6,120 bases of DNA from Bacillota bacterium (GTDB lineage Bacteria > Bacillota > Clostridia > Acetivibrionales > DSM-2933), in contig JAEZNF010000668.1 in assembly GCA_023441845.1 (NCBI GenBank), positions 1-6,120 on the forward strand, read 5' to 3'. Positions 1 through 4,669 of this stretch are shown here, piece after piece. The position numbers and the translations under genes are program-made. Every line of letters begins with the position of its first letter. The stretch's first letter is position 1. Below the pieces are notes generated by a model. The model was not told where the DNA came from, did no database searches, and was given only the letters and a program-made list of their open reading frames with translations.

Positions 1-39
1 AATTGTCGCTTTTCATGCGACCGAACAGTAAATACGAAA

Positions 40-82
40 TGTTATCCTTGAGTCATAGTAAATGATGATTGGGAGGATAACA
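40..82 (+). promoter_or_regulatory. Inverted repeat that covers the VWA gene's Shine-Dalgarno
   Basis: TGTTATCCT at 40-48 is the exact reverse complement of AGGATAACA at 74-82, a perfect 9-bp inverted repeat with a 25-nt loop. The right arm overlaps the Shine-Dalgarno GGGAGG (71-76) and ends two bases before the ATG at 85. In RNA the hairpin would hide part of the ribosome binding site; in DNA the repeat could be a protein operator. The repeat is directly visible, but either function is inference. No convincing -35/-10 pair was found in the 84 bases upstream. Confidence 0.45.
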
Positions 83-84
83 GG

Positions 85-738
85 ATGAAAAAAGATTTAA
101 CAGAATTAGTCTTAATTCTTGACAGAAGCGGTTCCATGAGCGGCCTTGAAAGTGATACCATTGGCGGTTATAATGCCATGCTTGAAAAACAGAAAAAGGA
201 GCCTGGCGAAGCGATTATAACCACTGTTTTGTTTGATGACATGTACGAGCTGCTGCATGATCGGATAAATCTTCGAGGAATAGCTCCCATCACAGACAAG
301 GAGTATTACGTGAGGGGCAATACCGCATTGTTGGATGCAGTAGGCAAAACAATAAATAAGATAGGAAATGTCCAGAAGCATACAGCCGAAGCTGAACGGG
401 CCGGGCATGTAATGTTCGTTATAACCACGGATGGAATGGAAAATGCCAGCCGTGAATTTAGCTACGAAAAAGTACGCCGGATGATTGAACATCAAAAAGA
501 CAAGTATGGCTGGGAATTTATTTTTCTGGGCGCAAACATCGATGCTGTTGCCACTGCCGAGCGTTTTGGCATAGAGAAAGACCGGGCAACAAATTATAAC
601 GCCGATAGTGAGGGTACTTTACTCAATTATGAAGTTATCAGTGAAACCGTAAGTTGTTTACGCGCCAGCCGCGCTATATCAGAAAACTGGAAGGATCGTA
701 TTGATGAAGATTTTAAGAAGCGCGGAGGCAGGATTTAG
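85..738 (+). CDS. Stand-alone von Willebrand factor A (VWA) domain protein
   Basis: This 217-residue protein is almost entirely one VWA domain. The metal-ion-dependent adhesion site (MIDAS) is complete: D13-R-S15-G-S17 (DRSGSMSG), T80 in the RGNTALLDA stretch, and D116 in TTDGMEN. These residues normally bind Mg2+ or Mn2+ and complete their shell with an acidic residue from a partner, so a protein-binding role is likely. There is no signal peptide or membrane segment, so it should be cytoplasmic. The C-terminal 70 residues (from about WEFIFLGAN, 143) are charged and carry no motif I recognise. The start is supported by GGGAGG at 71-76, eight bases upstream. VWA proteins often sit beside a MoxR-type AAA+ ATPase or tellurite-resistance genes; none is visible here, so partner and process are unknown. 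The domain call is firm, the role open. Confidence 0.9.
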   Translation: MKKDLTELVLILDRSGSMSGLESDTIGGYNAMLEKQKKEPGEAIITTVLFDDMYELLHDRINLRGIAPITDKEYYVRGNTALLDAVGKTINKIGNVQKHTAEAERAGHVMFVITTDGMENASREFSYEKVRRMIEHQKDKYGWEFIFLGANIDAVATAERFGIEKDRATNYNADSEGTLLNYEVISETVSCLRASRAISENWKDRIDEDFKKRGGRI

Positions 739-835
739 CAGAACATAAAAACCCTGAGGCACTGTGTTTAAGAATTCCTTTTTGTTTTAAATTGTGTGAT
801 AAATGGAATTAATAATGCGTGGAGCAAACAATAAC

Positions 836-864
836 AGGAGTATTACTTTATGAATAGAAGGTGA
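836..864 (+). other. Possible four-codon leader minicistron before the DUF4256 gene
   Basis: AGGAG at 836-840 is followed, after nine bases, by ATG AAT AGA AGG TGA (850-864), which would encode the peptide MNRR. Its last two codons and stop lie inside the Shine-Dalgarno of the next gene (AGAAGGTG, 856-863), and the ATG of that gene follows six bases after the stop. Ribosomes ending here could re-initiate on the DUF4256 gene. It may equally be chance, since AGAAGGTG alone explains translation from 871. Confidence 0.25.
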
Positions 865-870
865 ATAGAA

Positions 871-1425
871 ATGAATTTACCAATAGAAAAACAAGAAGAG
901 CTGCTAAGAGCATTAAGAGCCCGTTTTGAAAAAAACATGAATCGCCATGAAGATCTTACATGGGCAAAGATACAAACAAAGCTGGATGCGAATCCCGACG
1001 ACAAACTGTGGTCACTCTATGAGATGGAAAGAACAGGCGGGGAACCAGATGTTGTTGGTTTTGATGAAAAGACAGGCGAATACATTTTTTGTGATTGTTC
1101 GCAGGAAAGCCCTAAGGGCCGTAGAAGCCTTTGTTATGACCGTGAGGCTCTTGAGTCAAGGAAAGAAAACAAACCGGAAAACAGCGTTATTGATATGGCT
1201 GGTGCCATGGGTATTGAGCTTTTAACGGAAGAAGAATACCGGGATTTGCAGAAGCTTGGAAAGTATGATACGAGCACATCGAGCTGGCTAAGGACACCTT
1301 CTGATATCAGAACACTCGGCGGCGCCATCTTTGGTGATTTCCGTTACGGCAATGTCTTTGTGTATCACAACGGTGCAGAATCCTACTATGCCTCCAGAGG
1401 GTTCCGCGGTTCGCTTAGGGTCTGA
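871..1425 (+). CDS. DUF4256 family protein
   Basis: This 184-residue protein matches, by eye, the DUF4256 family of Firmicutes over its whole length, which is close to the family's usual size. Recognisable blocks are EMERTGGEPDVVG (51-63), CDCSQESPKGRRSLCYD (74-90) followed by REALESRK (91-98), a central MAGAMGIELLTEEEY region (109-123), and a C-terminal YHNGAESYYASRGFRGSLRV block (165-184). No signal peptide or membrane helix is present, so it should be soluble and cytoplasmic. The family has no established function that I know of. The start at 871 is set by AGAAGGTG at 856-863, seven bases upstream. The gene lies 132 bases after the VWA gene on the same strand, with no clear terminator between, so they may share a transcript, but nothing links them functionally. 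The family call is confident; no function is claimed. Confidence 0.85.
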   Translation: MNLPIEKQEELLRALRARFEKNMNRHEDLTWAKIQTKLDANPDDKLWSLYEMERTGGEPDVVGFDEKTGEYIFCDCSQESPKGRRSLCYDREALESRKENKPENSVIDMAGAMGIELLTEEEYRDLQKLGKYDTSTSSWLRTPSDIRTLGGAIFGDFRYGNVFVYHNGAESYYASRGFRGSLRV

Positions 1426-1482
1426 ACTCAGCACGGATAGCATATAATAGGCGATGACAGCTATACTAAATGAGCAGTGCAA

Positions 1483-1526
1483 GCCGGATTACCTTGAATT
1501 TGTCAGTAGTGTGCAGGTAATCCGGC
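1483..1526. repeat. Perfect 12-bp inverted repeat between convergent genes
   Basis: GCCGGATTACCT at 1483-1494 and AGGTAATCCGGC at 1515-1526 are exact reverse complements separated by 20 bases. The repeat lies between the end of the DUF4256 gene (plus) and the end of the ABC permease gene (minus), where a shared two-way terminator is expected. However, no T-run follows on either strand, so it is not a textbook Rho-independent terminator. It could be a weak or Rho-assisted terminator, an mRNA 3'-end stabiliser, or a dispersed repeat. Confidence 0.5.
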
Positions 1527-1552
1527 AGAGAAGGTGACCAAACTAAACCGAC

Positions 1553-2362
1553 CTAAACCAGCAGATCCTTCTTTCGATACTGGAACCACGCGGCGACAGT
1601 GCATCCGATGATCACAGAGCCCCCAACAATCCATTCTGCCGGTAAGATGCCTTCTGTCATCAGTTTATTCGTCTTTATCCAGTCCATCGGTGAAAACCAT
1701 ATGAGAAAGTCAAGGGAAGGAATGACTGCCGAACAAACACCAATGATGAAGGTGCCGAATACGATACCGATCGCAATTCCTCCCATACCTTTACCGCTTC
1801 GCAATAGCGCAGAGATTAGAATGCCGACAGCCGAAAAGACGATACCGACAAAAAGGATACTGCCGTATAAAATGAGAGCTTCTTCTACTGCTTCTCCAAA
1901 AGTATAACCAGTAACCTGCAAATATCCGGCAACAGTTACAACAATGTACGTGCCGAGCATGATCAGACAGGAAACAAGGTGAGCAAGGCCCTTTTGATAG
2001 AATATTTCCCAGCGTGAGACTGGTTTTGAGCCCAAGTATTCAATGGTACCGTCAGCTTCCTCTTTGGACAGAAGTCCTACTGCACGTTGGGTAATCACAA
2101 CCATCACGGCGAGGGTGATAAACTGCAGGGCATAGCCAAAATAGTTCGTAATAATTGTAAAGTCCATCATTTGGGTAAGCCCTAACGCTTCCAGCAAGGC
2201 GGGATCGATACCCTCCAGTTTGGCTCCGGCAAGCGCTTTCATAGACTCCGTCTGCATAGAAGGGAAAAATATCAGCATAAAATATATTACGCCGCACATG
2301 GATATTGTGCTCATAATGATGCTTTTACGAAGATTTCTCAGCTCAAGAAAAAATACATTCAT
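1553..2362 (-). CDS. ABC-2 type exporter permease
   Basis: This 269-residue protein has about six hydrophobic segments (near 14-34, 70-91, 125-147, 163-186, 193-215 and 244-262), the usual layout of ABC-2 exporter permeases. A soluble loop after helix 1 (35-68) and the cytoplasmic stretch SKEEADGTIEYLGSKPVSR (99-117) fit this class; the latter is the coupling region seen in permeases paired with BcrA-like ATPases. The start used is the ATG at 2362, whose upstream AAAGGAGGG is ideally spaced; an in-frame TTG ten codons earlier has no such support. The ATG overlaps the ATPase gene's stop as ATGA, so the two are probably translationally coupled and form one exporter, likely two ATPases with two permeases. 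Substrate is unknown; relatives handle peptide antibiotics, lipids or drugs. Confidence 0.88.
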   Translation of the reverse strand: MNVFFLELRNLRKSIIMSTISMCGVIYFMLIFFPSMQTESMKALAGAKLEGIDPALLEALGLTQMMDFTIITNYFGYALQFITLAVMVVITQRAVGLLSKEEADGTIEYLGSKPVSRWEIFYQKGLAHLVSCLIMLGTYIVVTVAGYLQVTGYTFGEAVEEALILYGSILFVGIVFSAVGILISALLRSGKGMGGIAIGIVFGTFIIGVCSAVIPSLDFLIWFSPMDWIKTNKLMTEGILPAEWIVGGSVIIGCTVAAWFQYRKKDLLV

Positions 2363-3231
2363 GATTTGCCCTCCTTTCTGAATAAATCCCAAAAACGTTC
2401 TTCGATACTCTCTGTTTCTACTGTAAAGTCTTCAGGCGAGAGCATTGATAATGCCGCGATAATGCTTCTGCTGTCAGAAGCGGTACGGAACACACGTCGG
2501 CCTTGTTCCTGTTTCAGTAATTCCCAGCCTTCCGGCAACACGGTACCGCCGCCTGTAACTTCGATTAATTTTCTCGGGACAGCAGTTTCTTTTAAGTCTG
2601 AAACGGCGATGATGGAGCCGTCCTTAATAAATGCCACACGGTCACAATACTCTTGAACTTCTGCGAGGTTATGGCTTGAAAGAAGTACGGTAACACCGTC
2701 TGCAGTTATTCGCCTTAGTTCCTCAAACAGTACTTTCTGCATGATGGGGTCAAGTCCGCTGGTAGGCTCATCAAGAATGACCACTTTTGGTCTAGGAGCC
2801 AGCGCACAGATCACAGAAACCTTTTTTTTGTTACCGGTGGAAAGCTCTCGAAACTGCTTTGTTGTATCCAGGTCGAATAACCGGGATAGGCGTTTCGACT
2901 CACTCTGCGCCGATTGCCCGTAAAAGCTGTCGTTGCGTTTCAGTAATTCGCTGACACGCATATTCTCATAGAGCCGCACATCACTTGGAACATAGCCGGT
3001 AAATGCCTTTATTTCCTTTGAGTGCGTTGAGCAGTCCAGACCGTATATGGAAGCTGAACCGCTGCTTGCGAATATAAAGCCCATCAGCGTTCGGATGGTT
3101 GTAGACTTGCCCGCTCCATTGGGGCCGACAAATCCGAAAATCTCACCTTCTTTTACGAAAAAGGTCACATCCTTTATACCGATGTGCTTACCGTAATTCT
3201 TCTGTAAATGGTTAATTTGAATAACCGACAT
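2359..3231 (-). CDS. ABC transporter ATP-binding protein (ABC-2 exporter type)
   Basis: This 290-residue protein is the nucleotide-binding subunit of an exporter. Visible motifs in order: Walker A GPNGAGKST (36-44), a Q-loop region GYVPSD (79-84) with serine where glutamine is usual, signature LSTGN (130-134) in place of LSGGQ, Walker B VVILDEP (150-156), D-loop SGLDP (158-162) and switch histidine H187 in SSHNL. The STGN signature with following KKKV is common among BcrA/CcmA-type exporter ATPases, so it should be active. Residues from about 215 on form the accessory C-terminal domain usual for this group. The start at 3231 is preceded by AGAGAGGTG (3238-3246), and only three bases separate it from the stop of the DUF3021-like gene. 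The stop overlaps the permease ATG. It is expected to power the neighbouring permease at the cytoplasmic membrane. Confidence 0.93.
   Translation of the reverse strand: MSVIQINHLQKNYGKHIGIKDVTFFVKEGEIFGFVGPNGAGKSTTIRTLMGFIFASSGSASIYGLDCSTHSKEIKAFTGYVPSDVRLYENMRVSELLKRNDSFYGQSAQSESKRLSRLFDLDTTKQFRELSTGNKKKVSVICALAPRPKVVILDEPTSGLDPIMQKVLFEELRRITADGVTVLLSSHNLAEVQEYCDRVAFIKDGSIIAVSDLKETAVPRKLIEVTGGGTVLPEGWELLKQEQGRRVFRTASDSRSIIAALSMLSPEDFTVETESIEERFWDLFRKEGKS
2369..2377 (-). promoter_or_regulatory. Ribosome binding site of the ABC-2 permease gene
   Basis: AAAGGAGGG on the minus strand lies six bases before the ATG at 2362 and is a near-perfect Shine-Dalgarno. It is embedded in the last codons of the ATPase gene (encoding RKEG) and decides the permease start in favour of the ATG over the upstream TTG. 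Confidence 0.85.
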
Positions 3232-3234
3232 TAT

Positions 3235-3708
3235 TCACACCTCTCTTTCTGGTTTTTTATTTCGAAACTGATCCAGTTTGCGGTTAAGATATTTTGTCTC
3301 CCTATGAAGTTCAAGATAATAGCTAAGTATCATGAACAGCATTCCGATAATCTCAAATGCAATGAACGCAGGAAAGCACCAGGCGGGAAACAACTTAAAC
3401 CATTGAAAAACGAGCCCAAACAGTAATGTGATAAAGGCTCCGGAAATAATCCAAAGAGCACACCTGATACGGGTGAACTTTTCTGGCGGGATAACAGCTT
3501 GCTGCAGCAATCCGATAAAGAAGCAGGCAAATAACATTTCCAATGCGGTGAAAAAGTCCAACGAGACTGTTGTTCCATTGAAGATCAGGTCGAAGAAAAG
3601 AAATATGATTACATGCATTGTAAAAAATACACCCATCGTAAATTTAGCTTTTGTAATCCATGTATACAATTGGGCATATCCGCTGTTTTCGAAATTGTTT
3701 TTGTTCAT
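3235..3708 (-). CDS. DUF3021-like four-helix membrane protein
   Basis: This 157-residue protein has four predicted membrane helices (about 24-43, 51-70, 83-103 and 110-132), a short cytoplasmic N-terminus and a charged C-terminal tail (LHRETKYLNRKLDQFRNKK) likely to lie in the cytoplasm. Length, topology and position right after a LytTR gene match DUF3021 proteins. In LytTR regulatory systems, such as HdrRM and BrsRM of Streptococcus mutans, a small membrane protein encoded beside the regulator restrains it; I infer the same role here. The start is the ATG at 3708, because AAAGGAAG sits seven bases upstream. An in-frame ATG at 3726 would give an ATGA overlap with the LytTR stop but has poor ribosome binding. 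The stop is three bases before the ATPase gene. No catalytic motif is visible. The family call is by eye. Confidence 0.75.
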   Translation of the reverse strand: MNKNNFENSGYAQLYTWITKAKFTMGVFFTMHVIIFLFFDLIFNGTTVSLDFFTALEMLFACFFIGLLQQAVIPPEKFTRIRCALWIISGAFITLLFGLVFQWFKLFPAWCFPAFIAFEIIGMLFMILSYYLELHRETKYLNRKLDQFRNKKPEREV

Positions 3709-3715
3709 GTCCATT

Positions 3716-3723
3716 CTTCCTTT
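3716..3723 (-). promoter_or_regulatory. Ribosome binding site deciding the DUF3021-like start
   Basis: AAAGGAAG on the minus strand is seven bases from the ATG at 3708, but only one base from the ATG at 3714 and downstream of the ATG at 3726. It therefore favours 3708 as the true start among three closely spaced in-frame ATGs. Confidence 0.65.
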
Positions 3724-4163
3724 CATTCCAGAATTCCAAGCTTTTCTTTCATGCTTTGGACATAGTGACGTGATACGATAAGCCGTTCGTGGTTTTTCAG
3801 CGTAATCTCAATACGGCTGTTTGGGAGGCTTTTTAGTTTTGCCACATGGTAAAGATTACAAAGCTGCGATTTGCCGATGCGCAGCATTCCTGCTTCTTCA
3901 TGTCTGCTCAACAGAGCAGTAAGGCTCTGGTGTGTCTCCAATACCGAATCGGATGTATAAAGAAAAGTTTTTCCGTCCACTGATTCGGCATAAAAAATAT
4001 CACCGGGTAGTACAAAATGAGTCTCACCATCTTTAAAACAAGCAATCTTTGTTGAACGCTCGCGCAGAAGGGCCAATAATTCCATCATTTCATCATCCAA
4101 TTCCTTGCAGCGCAAGATTATTTCGTTTTCCGGGAATTCTCCATGTTCAACACGAATTTTCAT
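3723..4163 (-). CDS. LytTR-family DNA-binding transcriptional regulator
   Basis: This 146-residue regulator has a short N-terminal region (1-45) without a response-regulator receiver domain, then a LytTR domain from about 48 to 143. Supporting blocks are DIFYAESVDGKTFLYT (55-70), LRIGKSQLCNLYHVAKLKSL (94-113) and ERLIVSRHYVQSMKEKLG (126-143), typical of LytTR beta-strand DNA binding. With no receiver, activity is probably set by the membrane protein encoded next, not by phosphorylation. The start at 4163 (MKIRVEHGEF) gives the family's normal length and N-terminus, although the Shine-Dalgarno is weak. The frame stays open to an ATG at 4283, but those 40 extra residues look like translated upstream DNA and that ATG lies inside a hairpin. 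As first gene of the four-gene operon it probably controls its own promoter and the exporter genes. Target sites are not identified. Confidence 0.88.
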   Translation of the reverse strand: MKIRVEHGEFPENEIILRCKELDDEMMELLALLRERSTKIACFKDGETHFVLPGDIFYAESVDGKTFLYTSDSVLETHQSLTALLSRHEEAGMLRIGKSQLCNLYHVAKLKSLPNSRIEITLKNHERLIVSRHYVQSMKEKLGILE

Positions 4164-4247
4164 AGCTACGCCAACTTTCTGCGCAATCGTAATTGCTTCT
4201 GTTAATAGGATAACATATTTTTCCAGAATAAAAAGTATCTGTATGCC

Positions 4248-4291
4248 AAGATGCAAATAACGTATGATAACATGCGAATGCATCTTTTTTT
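4248..4291 (+). terminator. Two-part hairpin followed by seven T (terminator-like on plus strand)
   Basis: AAGATGCA (4248-4255) pairs perfectly with TGCATCTT (4279-4286). Inside it CGTATG (4261-4266) pairs with CATGCG (4271-4276, one G-U) around an ATAA loop. A run of seven T covers 4285-4291. On the plus strand this is a good Rho-independent terminator, yet no intact plus-strand gene lies just upstream. On the minus strand it falls in the region before the LytTR gene, where it could be a leader hairpin or an operator. It may also be left over from a deleted gene. Confidence 0.5.
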
Positions 4292-4581
4292 ATTCTGAGC
4301 GGAGCATTGCTATTCGTGTGCCCAGGTATGGTGCTTTTAGGGATGGGACGAGCACTTTCATCAGGAACTCTGGATGCATTTTATATCGATCAAATGTCTA
4401 AGACGATAGGCATGAAAAAAACTGTTTCCCGCATCAACCTTTTGGATGGAGCCGTCTGGTAGCAAAAGCCTCTGTATGGACAATATGGGTATTAGCTGGT
4501 ATTATGGTCGCCGGTTCTGCAGTAGTTCTTGTGTATAAAGACAGCGCACAAAATAAAACTAGCTTTGATGTTGACAAATAA
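4283..4581 (+). pseudogene. Remnant of an MFS transporter gene
   Basis: Two plus-strand pieces in different frames resemble parts of one major facilitator superfamily permease. The first, ending at TAG 4460-4462, contains VLLGMGRALSSGTLDAFYID, which matches the helix 4 to loop region of MFS drug exporters, then KTIGMKKTVSRINLLDGAVW. The second, about 4459-4581 and ending in TAA, encodes one hydrophobic helix (VWTIWVLAGIMVAGSAVVLV) and a polar tail, like a last MFS helix. Helices 1-3 and roughly 5-11 are missing and the frames differ, so there has been at least one internal deletion plus loss of the 5' end. The left edge abuts the T-run of the hairpin at 4248-4291. No start codon with a ribosome binding site is present. 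The gene is dead; the family call rests mainly on the GRALSSGTLDA motif. Confidence 0.6.
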
Positions 4582-4599
4582 GCTATAATGCGGTACATT
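4571..4599 (+). promoter_or_regulatory. Candidate sigma-A promoter of the amino-acid uptake operon
   Basis: A perfect -35 TTGACA (4571-4576) is followed after exactly 17 bases by TACATT (4594-4599), a 4/6 match to the -10 consensus. A perfect TATAAT at 4584-4589 lies only seven bases after TTGACA, so it cannot pair with it; with an upstream -35 it has only a weak partner near 4560-4566. Either way, transcription would begin at about 4596-4607. The -35 overlaps the last codons of the MFS remnant. Confidence 0.5.
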
Positions 4600-4613
4600 T
4601 TAATTCATGTTAA

Positions 4614-4638
4614 ATGTATATGGTGAATAACTATACAT
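4614..4638 (+). promoter_or_regulatory. Inverted repeat with an ArgR (ARG box)-like sequence
   Basis: ATGTATA (4614-4620) and TATACAT (4632-4638) form a perfect 7-bp inverted repeat between the candidate promoter and the binding-protein gene. Overlapping it, TGAATAACTATACA (4624-4637) resembles the ARG box pattern TGAAT-N4-ATTCA bound by ArgR/AhrC, with one mismatch in the second half. Sitting just downstream of the likely transcription start, a bound repressor could block transcription. This would fit an arginine- or basic amino-acid-responsive importer. The resemblance is visible; ArgR control is inference. Confidence 0.35.
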
Positions 4639-4669
4639 ACAAGAAAATAGTTTTAAGGGGGATTCAATT

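Noticed and set aside
37..48. ATGTTATCCT shared between the VWA leader and the minus strand upstream of LytTR (4207-4216)
   Set aside because: Many 10-base matches are expected by chance among all pairs in a 6-kb window, and the flanks do not extend it.
112..495. Minus-strand open frame inside the VWA gene, and similar antisense or offset frames in the other genes
   Set aside because: They overlap well-supported genes, lack ribosome binding sites and show no recognisable protein features.
2363..2392. In-frame TTG at 2392 as start of the ABC-2 permease
   Set aside because: It would overlap the ATPase gene by 34 bases and has no ribosome binding site. The ATG at 2362 has AAAGGAGGG six bases upstream and the normal N-terminus for the family.
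4207..4271. GTTAT repeats (minus strand, at 4210-4214, 4257-4261 and 4267-4271) as LytTR binding sites
   Set aside because: LytTR sites are usually 9-bp direct repeats about two helical turns apart. These are 10 and 47 bases apart and do not fully match the pattern, so no operator is claimed.
4164..4283. Forty-residue N-terminal extension of the LytTR regulator from ATG 4283
   Set aside because: The start lies within a hairpin, has no Shine-Dalgarno, and the added residues resemble no LytTR extension. Start at 4163 gives the standard length.
4571..4589. TTGACA and TATAAT as one promoter
   Set aside because: They are only seven bases apart, far from the 16-18 needed. TTGACA instead pairs at 17 bases with TACATT.
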